Source: Trissonchulus latispiculum
Taxonomy: Eukaryota; Nematoda; Enoplea; Enoplida; Ironidae
DNA length: 64,000 nt
Direction: 5' to 3'
NCBI GenBank assembly: GCA_030248195.1
Contig: JASAND010018147.1
Span: 17,430-81,429, forward strand
In this document: positions 14,101 to 29,100 of the stretch, piece after piece
Position numbering within the stretch: position 1 is the first letter of the stretch
How the letters are laid out: every line of letters starts with the position of its first letter
Program-made: the position numbers and the translations under genes
The notes under the pieces: model-generated
What the model was told of the DNA's origin: nothing
Databases searched by the model: none
The model's input: the letters and a program-made list of their open reading frames with translations, nothing else

Positions 14101-17100
14101 AGCAGCAGCACTATTCTGATCTGGCGAGTGCTGCCAGCGCACCCTCTCATCTGGGAGGTCATCATGGCTTTTCTGGTGAGAACGGCCTTAAGGTTTTTTG
14201 GGGAAAAGTTATAAACTGATTGGTTGGCGGTTATAGAGCGCAGAATGCTTTTAGTATGAGACCCTTCGGATTAGAAACGTGCTTTAGCTTTTCAAAATTT
14301 TGTAGCTTTTCTGAGCATAATTCTAGTACTGAAACTGTGTTTAATTGCATTATGGTATAATTATTTACAATAAGAAAATTAAGTAAACGCGGGGTAAACG
14401 TAAGAATACAAGACATAATGAAATAATGAAAAACGCCTGCCCTGGGGACGCAAAGGCAAAGTCCTAGGGCCTTTTCAAGAAAGGTATAGTATAGTAGAGT
14501 AGAGTAGAGTAAAAACTAACTCTTCAAACTCTAACGTTTAAATCAACTCAGGCGTGACGTTTCCTCTTTTAACTCTTTCATGAAAAAATCTAGTTAATTT
14601 TAACTCTACTCTACTCTTTCTTGAAAAGGCCCTAAGTCAGAAACAGGGAAAAGCCAATGGGCGCGTGATGCATATATTATCATGCTTTAGGGATTGGCCG
14701 TTCCGCCAGTGCCTCCGAGAGCGTTCTGGCCGCTGACTACGCCGCTACAGGCGTTCCACATCAGCATCATCGTCATCATCATTCAACCTCCGGTTCACCC
14801 TGGGGCGGAGGGGGACTGACCTCACCCCACCTGAGTCTGGCCGCAGCCACTCCTCCCAGCTATGCCGCCTCTGCTCCACCCCACCTGGTAGATCACCAGC
14901 AGAACCAGCTGCTGATGTCCCTGATGGCCTGTCAGCAACAGCTGCAGCTGCAGCAAATGGAAATGCGCCAACTGCAGCAGACCTGCCATGATCTGTTGCA
15001 CAGCCTTCGCTATGGCAGCTCAGCCAGCGCTACAGCGCATCACCACGCGGATTTAGCTCATCCTCCTCCTCCTGGTCCTGGATATCCGCAGAATTTACGC
15101 GCTGCGGCACCCCCACCCGGTCCTGTGTTCCCGCAGTTTGACGGTCGCCCGTTGAGCTCAACCTCACTCTATAACCTATTTGCTCCCAACCCTTACCTGT
15201 CTTCCCCATACTATCCGCCTCAGCCTCAGCCTCACCATACGACGGCACAGGCTCCGTCCATTAGCACCAGTTTGCAGCCACCTCTCCTGGGGGCAGGTAC
15301 GCTCATAACTAGACTTCTGATACATAGTTGTCTTCAAATTGTAAGCAGAAAATGGTAGTCAAAACGTAGACATCCAGAGAGACTATAGTACTACCTACGT
15401 ACGTCTATATTATGTACGCTCTAAGCTATATTAATTCTGTTGAAGGTAACCTTGGTTTATTTTCATTTATTTTGTAATTTTTGTTTTCTGACGGTTTTTG
15501 CTTTATTGTTTAGGAAACCTTTTTGCCAGTCCGCAGTCTCAACCTCAGAGCGCAGCAGCTATTTTCCCTTCCAATGTCAGCGCCTTCAAATATCCGGGCG
15601 TCGGTCCTGGCGCCCGGCTTGGTCGGGCTGCAGCCAGTCTGGGTGACATTCATTCAAACCTAAATAATTTGCATAATTTCTCTGCCTGGGGCGGTCATAT
15701 TGCACAGCAGCAGTTTGAGGGCCCCACTAATCCGCAGTGTCCTCCGGAAGATGGTGGAGGTTTGAATAACAGCCGACAGCCTGCGACTGCAGCCGCGCCG
15801 CGTATGGTCAAATCGCCTAGCCAGTCAGAACTGTTGAATATTTACTATTCCAACAATACCTTCCCACCCTCTGAGACTGCCGTGGTGCCTGGCGTCGTAG
15901 GAAATCCAGATACTGTTCCCGCTGGCTATTCCGAACGACCACGCGGTCGCTTAGGCGGAGCTGTGCCAAGGACAGCCACGGCCGGCCCAGGTTCCGGTCT
16001 GGCCGCCAGACAGCGTCAGCGCTCGGCGACCGGCCCGGCGTCCGGCCGGTCTTTGACACTGTCAACGGTTGACATTGACATTGACTCAACGTCAGCGCCT
16101 CCTCATTCGTCCACTGGGCTACAACAGCAGTTTCGGGACGCTACTGGGGCTACTGGAGCGGTTAGGCGTTTCCCGGCTCCTCGTAAATCCAGCATGGATT
16201 TTGAGGAACAGCAGCTGTATAAATCGAATGTAGCCAAGAAGCAGAAAAATTTCCTGGTTCAAACGGAAGAGCACCGACTTGAGCCTGGTCGAATTTCCGG
16301 GGAGCCCAGTGAGTCGGGTCTGAATGGTGGCGCCCCTCTGCCAGCCATGCCCCCTTCAGGGTTTCTGGAAGACCCGGCGGCTGCCGCCAATTCATCTCCC
16401 CACACACTACTGTTGATGCAGCTGAATAATCCTAACTTGTAAGTAGCACGGGGGGAGCTTTCGATTTGCAGTGTATACAACAGCGTTGATCTAAATCGAT
16501 GTTGAAAACAATGTGCTACATTTTCAGCATTTTGTGAGTTTGTTCTTTCTGCTATAGTAGTTGCGATCTTTAAATCGCGCTCCGCATTATGTGCTGCACG
16601 TTGTTATTGAATTTCCAATTGGTTTAATTGTTGGGCCTTGGTGTCAGAGTACGAACTCATAAGTCGTCCGTAACATGGGAGGTTGGGATCATTCAATGCA
16701 CGATTTTTGGCAAGTGTAAACGAGTCATTTATCATCTATGCTTAATTTTATCAACACGTTGCATGTTTGTTTGAAACATTATTCTGTTCTTTTATTTTAT
16801 AGAAGTGGTGAAGAATTTGAAGCGATTCGTGAAGTGATATACTCTGAGGTCGCAACACTGATTAGTCAGAATGAAAATCGTCCGGAATTTTTGTTGGAGT
16901 TATTTAAAGAACTGCAGCTAATTTCTTCCGATTATTTACGGTCTCGAGCGATTCAGGCTATACGACAGCTTTTGAATAAGTACGGGAATATATATACGTA
17001 GTTTGATGTGCATTTTAATGTTTTTGAAATTACCATTAAAATGTATCATTCGGTTGATTTCTGTATTAACTGGATGTCTTGTCAAAATCAGTGAAAATTT

Positions 17101-20100
17101 ATGAATGAATGCTTGAAAATTATTTCAATAAGGAACTGTTTTTGTTTTAGGTATCTAACACAGGATGTGGAAAGTGACGATAACTTGGGATCACTCTTAC
17201 AGTCAAGGGTAAGCCTTTAGCAAGCTGAAGCATTTATCTACAGAAAGGGCAGGTATGGTGGGTGGTTTTTGTACCGATGAATCGCCCGAAATTCTGATCA
17301 ATGTTCTGCTGACTTTATTGTCGAAAAACTTTTAAAAGATAGAAAAAAGATTTACATATTTGTGACTTTGTATAGAAAAAAGATTTACATATTTGTGACT
17401 TTGTATGAAGATTCTGTCTTATTATAATGAAAGGACTGTTATTTTGCAGGCTGATGATGACGATGAGGACGATGATAATGACTTTGGCGATGACGAAGGT
17501 GGTGCTGATCTAACTCCAAGAGCTTCTGTAACTGGAACTGACTTCACCAGAATGGTAATGCAAATAGCAGTGGCTGTTCTGATTAAGTATAGCAGAGCTT
17601 AGCAGCAGAAAACCCCGCTTTTACTACTTTACTGTCCAGCATTTATTTACCTTTATTTTGTTCTAGCTGACAAACAAACAACAGAAAACCTATGACAGTT
17701 TGGAGGAGATAGCCAATGTTAAGGAACCGGAATTGAATAATCGATCCGTCCCTGCTCGCACCCAGGCAGCTTCTCATCGCCAGATTGCTCACATTCGAAA
17801 TAAGGATAAATCTATCCAGGTAGATTTGCAGTAGCTTTAATTATCCCAAATCATGCACTTAAGTGATGGAACCGGGTCGCTTATCCTTGACCCGGTGACC
17901 CGGTTGAGCCCTGACCCAGTGACCCGGTTGAGCCCTGACCCGGTGACCTGGTTTTCAAAACAATTCAAGAATCTTTAAATTTTGATTTTGCCTTAGAAAG
18001 TTAAATTTGTTGCTTCCATATTCCATCACCACAAAAACTATGATATATGCTTGATCTAGTTTTTTGAAAAGTAATACGACTGTAGCATTATCTAAATTTA
18101 TGCAGAAATGAGTTGGCAAAACTAATAATTTTTCCATCTGCGAAATTTTGCCTGGTCTAATATGCGTAAACTTGTCCAAATACACGGAATTATTTAGTAT
18201 TGCGTAAATTGTTCACTTATCTTCAACATTCATTCATACCTTGGCTTGGTTGCAAAAATAGTTGCAAACCACATGGCACTGAATAAACTTAGACAATAAT
18301 CATGAACCTTATAAAGCTAAATAGTAATCTGCTGGAGAGACAGACAGATTAAAATTACCTCAAGCTGCGAAAATGCTCAAGACTAAAATATAAGAAAAAA
18401 GCAAATTGGTGTTGCACATCGAACAAAAGTTTAAGCCAAAATCTTAGCTTGGTAAGCTAAAAATTTCTAAAATTTGTGGTAAATTCAGAAAACCGGGTCA
18501 AGACCGGGTCGAAGCTCTTGACCCGGTAACCCCGTCCAAAAAGTGACCCGAACTGACCCGGTGACCCAGTTATATTCTGATGCACTCGGTATTTCTGGCA
18601 GATTGTTTTACCATTGTTTTAACTATTTAGCTTTACTGCTGGCGTTGTAGGTACCAGTTTGCTGTGTTTAGGTTCAGGTACGATGAATTGCGCAGATTAT
18701 TTCTTGCTAGATTGCTAGTTTTGTGGTATTATTTTAATCAACTTGTTTGCTACTCTGTAAACTTTAGATAAATAAAATTTTCTCATTTGTAAATTTTTTA
18801 CAACGTTTGTTTCTGTTGTAGCCATCGTCCACTTCAAAAGCTAGTGCCCCCGCGCCTCAGCAGCCAAGTTCACGCAGCGGACTCCTACAACCTACTCCGG
18901 GTCTGCTGTCTGCTGGCACTGGTGGTGGCAACGGAGTCACCGGTGGCAATCCAACAACTGCTACCCTGGAGGAAATAGTCCAAGAGATCAACGACGAAGT
19001 GGCTCCTTTTGTAACGGCCCGAGCCCACTGTACCTGTAGCAATGATCTGTTGACTCAGCTGAGAGATCGAGTCCTCCGTATTGCGGCCACAAAGATGAGC
19101 ACGGAAGAACGACTGGACGACTTTCACTTTCAGCAGCTGTCAAGCATCCTGGATGATACTCTGGACAAATTCTTATCATTAAAGTACATAATAATTATTG
19201 TGTAAAGTTTTTCCTGTTGGAATATAAAGCTATTTATAAGCTTAGAGGAGTGCCCATACCAGGGTATTTTTAGGGATTTTTTTCCGGGGGGGAGGGAAGA
19301 AATTTTCGGGATGGAATTTTATGCAAAAACGAGCGAAAAAATGGTATTTTTTGGTGTATTTTGCATGGTGCAACGCAAAACGTTCTCAAAATGCCAGGAT
19401 TTAAGCTAAAAATAGCTGTTTTTATGAAAAAATCTCCGGCGAAGCCGGAAAACTTTTGAGAATTGACCTGTTTTTGGCAAAAATATGGGCCTCCAAAAAA
19501 TCCCGTGGGGGGAAGCAAAAATCCCGGGAGAGGCGATTTCAGGGGGGGGGAAGTCATTTTCGGGGGAGAAGGTCAATTTCGGGGGATCTATAAAAAATAC
19601 GCTGAATACAGCACATGTTTGTTTGTTGTTTGCTGCAGTAGATATTTGAATGTGACCAGCATCCGAATCTGCAAAATGTTAGCTAGAAAACTGACCATGT
19701 AAAGGTTGGTCAAAAACAACTCAAAAAGGTTGGTCAAAAACAACTCAAAAAGGTTGGTCAAAAACAACTCAACCAAGTTGACAGAAGGGGAGTCTCAAAG
19801 TCTGGTCGACATCAGAACGGATGATGTCTCCTTTTAAGATGCTGGTTTCCTTTCGGGTATTTTTGACTCATACGGCTTTAATCCTTCACGTAAATAGCTA
19901 AAACTTGCAAAATAACCTATTTCCGTGCTCTTTAACATTTTGGGACCAGTCCCGGATTTTTAGGCCAAAAGATAGGAAAGTTTTGGGTTTTGGCCTTAGG
20001 CTTCCAGTAGGTAGACCAGACACCGGATTGGTTGTTATGGCTGGAAAGAGGACACAAAAATGAACATTTTTGTTCTTACAACCTCTGAGCTATCTCCAGT

Positions 20101-23100
20101 GGTTAAGTCAGTATAAGCAAATAACCATTTTGAGGGTCAAAAAATGGCCATTTTCGAGGAAACCAGTTTTTTCAAATTTACTGCCAAACCTTACGAACAA
20201 TTTTCGTCCATTTATACTCAATCGATACTGCTTCCAAATGCACATCTTATGAATCCCTATTAGCCGAACTTTATTGCTTTCAGCTAGAGATTTGGCCTGA
20301 AAATCATTTTGGCAAAACTGCGGTTATTTTGTTTTAAACATCGATTTCTCAAAAACTACTCAACAGATTCCGGAGATTGTCACCAGAATGGAAATTCGTA
20401 CTATTGCAGATTTTTCTTGGTTCTGGCTAAAACGTTCCCAGTTTCGAGAAAATTTATTGCAAAGTTTAAAAAATTAGAGTCTCCTTGCATTTTGCGAATT
20501 TTCTCAAACGTTAAGTGACACTGAGCGAAACCCAAAAAACGTCCCTCGGCCCATATGTCCTCTGTATGATAGCTTAAAAAAATTTTTGTCTGGTTCCGCA
20601 TTTTTGAAAAATCGATGTTCGAAAATTTTTGGTCTATATTTAGCAGTTATGTCAGACAATTTTTGCTATTTTTTGCTAATTTTGCAAGTTTCGTAAGCTC
20701 ATGTGAATGTCCTGATTACAAGCTTTAAAACGATGCATGAAGCTCTTTCCAACTTCCAAAATTGCGAAAGTTATAACGTTTTAAAAATCACCACAAAAGC
20801 ACTGCGCAAAAGGGTACCGCCACCTTAGGAAACATGTTCCGTCGTCCTCGCTCAGCTCGGCTACACTGATTTATTGTCGTGGAAACTCCGCAGTCTCGTG
20901 CGGACTGTATATATTGTAAAAAGATTCCATTCACATATTGTAGAAAGGTTCCATTCACACTGCACGTTTTGTCATGTTTCTAACTGGTGTTTACGAATAA
21001 TTAAGAATTTCATGCTGGAGTAGTGATTTACATACGTTAACTGTTGTTTAGATTGGAAAATTGTGGAGAAGAATTGCTGACAGATGTTTCGGAGGTTGTG
21101 GGAAATGAACTAGCATTTTATCGTCTGATGAGAAATTTGGGAGCCAGTGCCAAGCGAAAGTCTCCCCATCGAAGCTTTGAAACGGTAAATGTCCTGCACG
21201 TTAAGCCATTGTCAGCTTGTTTGTTTAGAAACTGATTGACTCTGACATTGATAATTCGTTCATCAACCATCTCGTAATAACGCAAATGATGATTTTTGGA
21301 CATTTCCGCTAAACTGATTTTAGAAAATAGTAAGCGAATTTGCAAAATTTGAAAGCGTTTTTAAATTTATAAATTAAAATGTATTATTCTAGCTGTCAAT
21401 GCGAAGCGCTGGTGGGGCTACAGGAGGTTTCAAATCTGATGCAGCATCCTCTGTAGAGGATAGCAGCATTCGAACGGCTCCTGGTAGTCTTTCCGTGGGC
21501 GCGCTGAAACCTGGCGCCGATGAAATTCTGGATATTGATGTCGCTGGGTATAATTACTTTTCTCATTCTTAATCAGTGATTCTAAGAAGTCATTGACCTT
21601 ATTATATTTCAACGTTTGCTAGTTTGCTTGCTCATTTAACACATTAGTGCGCAAATAATTATGGCATATTGCAAATACAGCATATTGCAAACTTCACGAT
21701 TCAGTTTGCTTCCAATTTCTATTTTTAGACTATCAGTGGAAGAACACCAGAGTTCCACTGAACCCGAAGAGGATCTTAGGGAGGATACCACAACGGCGGA
21801 TGAGGATGATAATGAGGAAGACAGTTTGGCGGATGCGGATGGAATTGGAAAATTGGCCAATCATTCACCGGGTATTCCCCCAAGCGAGCCGGCACTGGCA
21901 GTTGTGGATGATGGATTTTCTGCTGCATCTGCTGCAGAAAATGCCACTATTGGGACTGCCGGTGGCTATTCTCCGTCTTATATGGAGGTGCATATTGTGA
22001 AGAGATAGCATTATCATTATTATCTATGATAGCTAGTCTGAATATTATTTTGCAATTAGAAAAAATTTCATGACAAGTTTGTCAAAATTGTACTCATACA
22101 ATTAATGTTCTCAGCAAATTTAATTGTGTATCTCCCGAAAAAGTTTATTTTTAATTACGTAGCATGATAGTTTTGTGTTTTGCTTCCTTATTGTTGTTTC
22201 TACTTATCGGATTTGGTTTTATAGGATGATTATCATAGTCCCCTGTCTCCAGCTTCTTCCGCTGAACGTCTCCGCGATGCTGAAATTCTAACATCACCTG
22301 TTCCTCCAGCTGCCTCACCGTCAGCTTCGCCTTTGATTAGAAAGTCAGTCATTTACTCTCTATTTTTCTGTAACGAAATATTATGAATGTGCTAACGCTG
22401 TTCCCAAATCTTTGTGTTGTCTAGACCCTTAAGGTCTCACTTCCCTTACATTCAGTCCACTTTGGAAAGCTATAACTTACTCAATATTGGGAGCTATGAA
22501 TTGAGCCACATACCAAAATGGAGCTCTACATTTTCTGCGTCGTTTGGTGTCATTGAAACGTGTCCACCTGGTTTGTATTGGTCGCAATTTTACCAAAGAT
22601 AGCCGCAATTCTTGACCAAATTTTTTTCTGGAAAATTTTTAAGCAGCAAGAAAATGGTCGTTTCCAATGTGTTTCTGAGATAATTTGCCAGGGACGGTTT
22701 TTTGATTTTGTCAAAATATCGTTTCAGTATACAGCAATTGAGCATTCTCTGAAACTTTGGCATTTTAGCCAACTTTGAAAAATCATTGTTCTTGATTGGA
22801 GGCTGATAAAGAGTAAAATAAAAAATCGCCACGGGAAAATTGTCCAAACATACTGTGTGCAAAATATCTTTTAGATCCACCCATTGGTTGTGGAGCAATC
22901 TTCGGTCAAAAAATTTTGGCCGCAATTTGACAAAATCAGTTATTCGACCAGAAGTTTAGACTCATTCAGTGTACAGGGCTCTAGTTAACCTAATTTGTGC
23001 CTCTTTTGAAGCTCTTTAATTTGAGTATAAACTTGTCTAAGCTTGTAGTGTATATGGCTCCAATTCGACAAAAACTGTTTTCAGCAGGATCGCGTCAAAA

Positions 23101-26100
23101 ATAACCAATTTTCGAGCAAAAAGTTTTCAAAAATTCACTGCTCAAAAACGATACGAGCTAGAGACTTATGTCTAAAAGCAAAGTTGTAGAGCAGATAATA
23201 AGCTTTTTAATGGTTGTAGTCGCTGGGCATAATTTCTATATATAGTTCTAGAACTTCAATTTTTTGTTTCTCACTGTACACGAATGCTGTTTTTACAGGA
23301 CGTTTAATACTATCATTCTCGATGTTGTTTCTGAAAATTTGAATGAAATCGGGCAATAATTGCACTTTCTGCAACCATAGCTGCACTTAAGGGGAGCACG
23401 ACCTTAAGGCGCTCTTTTTGTCCAAAATTCTGATCATTTTCTCTTTTGTTTTAGGCGGTCTTCTGGTGGGAGCATTGGAAAGGTTGTGCTGAAAACTCCC
23501 GTGAAGGTTGAGGTCATTTCCCCGACAGATGATGACCAAAGTGTATCCTCTCTTACCAGTGGCTCTGTCATAGACAGCACCACTAGCAGCAGTGCTAAAA
23601 GCGTTGGTAAGCTTAACAAAATTTCTGCACAAATAGCCTAATAAAAATTAAGCGTCCTAAATTAGTAATTTTAAAAATACCTAAATTAATGAACATTAAT
23701 AAAACACCATTAGAGCACATTTCAAGGATTTGTGATAATGTGGCGTTTATAAAATTGTCAAAATTGCATTCAGTCTATAGTTTCCGTTTCCGTCGTCTGT
23801 AAATTAAGTATGAGGAAAGTTGAGCTGAGAGTAAGAAAGTATTTACCGATTACTTCCAAATAACTGACTTTCATTTGTCCAATAGTTAGATAAAATACTG
23901 CCTTGTGGTTGTCTGTTTCTCAAATATAATTGATAATCTGTAATTAGCAGTCATTTGTGTAACGGAAAATATATAACTTTCTGATTATTGATTAAAGTTT
24001 GGTGCAGGAGAGCGCTGATCTTTCTAGATTAGTAGTTCAGAAGCTTGAAAAATAGATGTGATTAAATATTTTTAGATTGATTTTGGAGGTTAGTTAATGG
24101 CAACCTACTAATTTTAGGGACCACGTCAAGTCTTTCTATGCACACGGCTGATACCAGAATTTCTGCCGAGGAAGTAAATCGATCTCGACCCTCGCCCCCT
24201 CCGGATATCAGTATCGTTGTTCGTCGTCCTACCAGTTCTCCCAGCAGTGACAGTCCCTCTAGAGAGATGACGCCCCCTGAAGAGGTAAAGAAAATAAGTT
24301 TTGAAGTTTTTATGTTAATTTTTCTTAGATATTTTAGGCATTTGCTGATTTACTTAAACTTTTTATGGTGATTGGGTTGGCTTCATACCAAATGCTTTGA
24401 CCCTTAAATCCTTTAATACAAACCATCTGTTTTCCTTATTCTGTTATTCACCTATCTGCTTTGTCTTTGCTTTTACTACTACTTTCTTCCATGAATTATT
24501 TACCTCAGGCTATACATAACGCAGGCTAACATTTCTGCAATTTTCCTATTCAATAATTAAGGAAAACTTTAAATGGGGTTGGGATTGTGGCTGTGTGTTT
24601 TTAATTTTATAAAACGTTTAACGCACTCTTGGTTTAACTGAAATGGTAACAGTAAATGGTACCATTGTGTTCTTCCAAAAGAATGGTAATTTCCAAGATC
24701 CCAGTCCCTTACGTTTTACATTTGTCAACTTTTGTTGGGATCTGTCCACGCATAGGTTTAGATTAATTGTGAAACTGAAATGTTAGATATGGCAGAAACC
24801 TCTAAACGTATAACTTTGTAGTCTGCCATAACTGGGGAAGGTGATGTGGCGGCGGATGTGACGCTGGATTTGTTGGCCGGCGCCGAGGCTACCCTTTCCT
24901 TCACCACCTCTGGTGCCAACAGTCTGGACGAATACGGAGACGAAGTTTATGAAACTTGTATTGCTGAAGAGGTACTGTACCACACTATCACCTATCACTT
25001 ACTAAGCTATCCTGTTACTAAAAGTTTAGCTGTTGGAGCTTAACCTAGTTAGTCGTTTGCCTAAAAGCTTGGTACTAACTCACCTGGCACATGGGATTGC
25101 TCGCAATGCTGGCTTAAAATCTTTTTGTGGAAATTGAAGCTAAATACGTACGTGCAAGTTTCATTTTTACAGTTACACGAACTGGTGTATCCGGATCTTC
25201 GTTCTCCGCTGCGTTGCCAGGGTCACCCGTTCTGGTTTGTAGTGCTGTTCCTTGTTTCGCACGCTACAGTTAAAAGTTGCTGACTATCTGTGATTCTCCA
25301 GTCAAATTCTTGTCTAAACTGTACTGCACAGACGCACTTTTCGTCGTGCCCTGTGGCTGTAGTGGCTGTTAACGTTTACGCGTCTGTTTAGACGTTGTGT
25401 CATACTTTAGCCTAGTCAGTCACTACGTTTTGTCTGTCAGTTTTTGTTGGTCCATTAAAATTGGCGGTGTATAATTTTTTGAAACCCACTCCCTTATCAT
25501 TTATAAATGTATGAGATCAGCAAACTATCAAACGATTTGACTTGCATCAAAATAATCTACTAAAGTTTAGAATTTATACCAGCGATAGCAATCCTCCCTC
25601 CCTCTAAGTTGTGAGCTGGTTCACGTTTAGCGCTGTTCTTTAATTTTTACTGCGTACACCCTATGGGAAACTCGTGCTCTTCGCGTACTTCTGCTTAGCA
25701 CTCGGAGCTTCCCACAAGTAGGATTGTGCCACTAAGAAATTTCTCGGCCCGAGCCCGGCCTGAAGCCCGAGGCCCGACTCAAGGCCCGAGCGGCCAGAAC
25801 CGATTTACGGCCCGAGCAGCCCGACCAGCCCGACTTGCTTCAGAACATGGAAAAAGTACTCACCTTATTGGTTAATTATTGAAATAAGTTGAAGCTCTAA
25901 GTCGTGATAGCTTTGATGTGTTGCTATGTAGTGCCAAAAATATTTCTGCTCCGGAAACGACCCTGATACGGCTGGCTTATTTTTAGGCCAAAATTTATGG
26001 GGGATATAGGGGGCTCAAGGTCGCCCCATCGATGGGAGGGCTCATCAAAAGTGGGGGGCATATTTTTGGAAAGTATTTGCAAATTTTTACGTTTTTTGTG

Positions 26101-29100
26101 TACAAATTGCCAAAAATCACTAAAAAATGACTAATTTTAGGTGTTTTACGCTAAAATAGCGAAAATTTTGTTAAAATTCCGGTGAAGCCAGAAAAATTTT
26201 TGAAAATTTAGGGTAAAAATGGTGAAATCTCTCAATGTTTTGGGTTATGGGGGGAGGTCAAAATTTATGGGGGAAACCTCGAATGGGGTGGGGGGTGCCG
26301 AGTGGGAGCCTCCCCAGTAAAAATAAGCGAGATACGGTGAGCTGATAGAATGGTCCGAACGGCCCGAGCAGCCCGAACGGCCCGACTCGGTTCGGGCCTG
26401 TGGTCCTTCTCGGTTCGGGTCGCAAGAATTATTTCTTTGGCCTGGCCGGCCCGAGCCCGAAGTCTGATTCACGGCCCGAGCATAACCCTACCCACAAGGC
26501 GTGCGTATAAATCAGTTAACACGTTTCCTGCGCATGACATAATATGTCATATGAAAAAGAGCGCTAGGTGCGCATGACATATATATGTCAAATTTTGGAA
26601 ATTTTTCAAAAAATCCTGGAAAGTTAACGGTTGAAGCCGTGCATTTCATACTCGGATATAGTAAATAGATACACTTGAAGTTTATTTCACAGAAAGCTGT
26701 GTCATATATCTATGACACAAGCGGAGCACAGTCTGCTTCAATATATGCTAAATTGTGTGATAGTCGGGTATAAACTAACTTATAAATTCCTAAATATAAA
26801 TATGATAGATGGTGATCACGTACATGTAGTTGGTTTATTAATCGGACCTCAATTGCATATTGTGGCATAGTGCGCGCAGGACGAAAGTTTTCAATTTTGC
26901 CTTGCGCAGGAAACGTGTTAATGCACGCACGCTAAAGTGTGCTACAAAATATGCTGTCACATATTGGATAGGATAATTTTTATTGACCTCTTTTGTTGCT
27001 GTTCTATTCTTTCCATTAACCCTCTAACTTTTTTAGCCAGAGCTTGATGAGGAGGAGGAGGGTGTGCTGCTAACAGCAAGGTGATGTAACTGCATGAAGT
27101 TTGACTGACTACACAGACTGACGTTACACTATTATGCTTTGCCTAATGTTTTCCATTGCTTTAAATATTTAACTGAAAGCCAGACTAATAACGCTGTGCT
27201 GTATTTTGTTTGAACAGAACAGATTTTTGTTAGTGCTGCATTGCATGTAGTGAATGCATTTGCAACTTTTTCCTGTTACTGTGAAACGTTGTATCATTGT
27301 TTGTTACTTGCAACACTGCAAAGTGCTAATCGTCTACACAGCGTGCTTGGATTTTGGAGTGGAGCAGATTTATTTTTGTGTTTAAACTAAACGACTTTTT
27401 ACGGTCCAAGCCCCTTTCTCGTTATACCAAGGAGCCCTGGAGAAATTGACACATATTAACTTCTATCTGATTGGTGCTCTTTGTGAATCTCTCCCACTCT
27501 TACGAGGAGGCTCTTCCCGAGCCATGCAAAAACTGCACACAGGGTTATAGGTGGTCTCTAGCCATGTCAACACAGGGTCAGAACAAGATCGGCTGGTGAT
27601 GGGCTGGTTTCCGTTCTTTTGCTGTAAATATTTGACTCGCTTTTCTTCTGACCCTTTCGGTGCTCGGAGGGCTTCGCTTTCTTTATCGTTTTGATTCAGC
27701 ATTTCTGTTTATAGTTCCCCAATGCTGAGCAAACATTTTCGTTGGCCCAGATGTCTGTCTGTGCTCTTGAACTAATTTTGATACCCAATTTTCACCCGTA
27801 CCCTCTCGAAAAACAAGTCCACCGATTTGGATTTTACTAATCCACAGAGGGCAGCGTTTGAATGTGTGCCTTCATATGTGGCACATAATACGTATGTGTC
27901 ATAGCCCCGAAGGTGGCATTCCACATAGAAGGTGTTGCTTTGCTGGCTGGTGGAGCTTTGGCCGGAGGTGAGAAGGGTTGAATTGGTTGTTTTTTGTGGA
28001 GATGGGCCCTGTTCGTAAGAGCTTCTGAGAGCTGCGCTATTGTATTCCCATCGAATAGGAACACCTGCAAAGTGAATTTAAACGACTACACATTATAAAG
28101 TTTTATTCTGGCATCTACCCTTGAGACTGGATGTAATCCATACTGGAACTTCTGTATAGGTAACCGACCCTTGGACTTGGAGAATATCTGCATCCGTGGT
28201 TACATAGCCGTAGAGTTAGGAGTGTCCCCCTACCAAGAGTACATAATAGATAAGAGTAAGAAACTCTTACGCTAGCTTGTACAAATTATGTAAGGTATGC
28301 TCGGTTCATTAACTCGGGACCCCCCCCCCGAAACTTCAGGAGGGTCCCACTTTGCACTAACTGCACGCTTTCATATAAGCGTGTGTTTGCTCGCTGATTG
28401 GCCCGTTAGCCTTAAGGCTTATTGTAGGCAATTTATTAGTTATTTAATTAATTAATTATAACTTTAATCAGGTTAATGCAATTAAAAAACTAATTTGACA
28501 ACTTTGTAGCATTTTTTCTGCTCTTTCCAATGATATAAAAACTGTTGCATAATACAAAAATTCGAAGGAATGTAACGTGCAACAATTTTTACATCATTGA
28601 AAAGAGCAGAAAAAATGCTACAAAGTTGTCGAATTAGTTTTTTAATTGCATTAACCTGATTAAAGTTATAATTAATTAATTAAAATAACTAATAAATTGC
28701 CTACAATAAGCCTTAAGGCTAACGGGCCAATCAGCGAGCAGACACACGCTTATATGAAAGCGTGTAGTTAGTGCAAAGTGGAAACCCCCCCCCCGAAGTT
28801 TCGGGGGGGGGGGTCCCGAGTTAGTGAACCGAGCATACCTTACATAATTTGTGCATGCTAGCGTAAGAGTTTCTTACTCTTATCTATTATGTACTCTTGC
28901 CCCTACTCCTCGACATGACTCCTTCTGTGGAGAGGGCCTTTACGCTCTCCACTTGGTGTGTGAAACTTCTGTCTATCATCTAAGAAAAAGACCATTTTCT
29001 TAAAGAAAATGATCCGCTCATAGCTGGGTGCTGATGCTTGGCTCCTGGCACGGCTGAGCAGCTCTCTTAATCTATACCTCTAATTTTTATATTGTTTTCA

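Noticed and set aside
22560..22925. Overlapping frames on both strands in PCM1 intron 26
   Set aside because: AT-rich intron sequence; no recognisable domain and no codon pattern.
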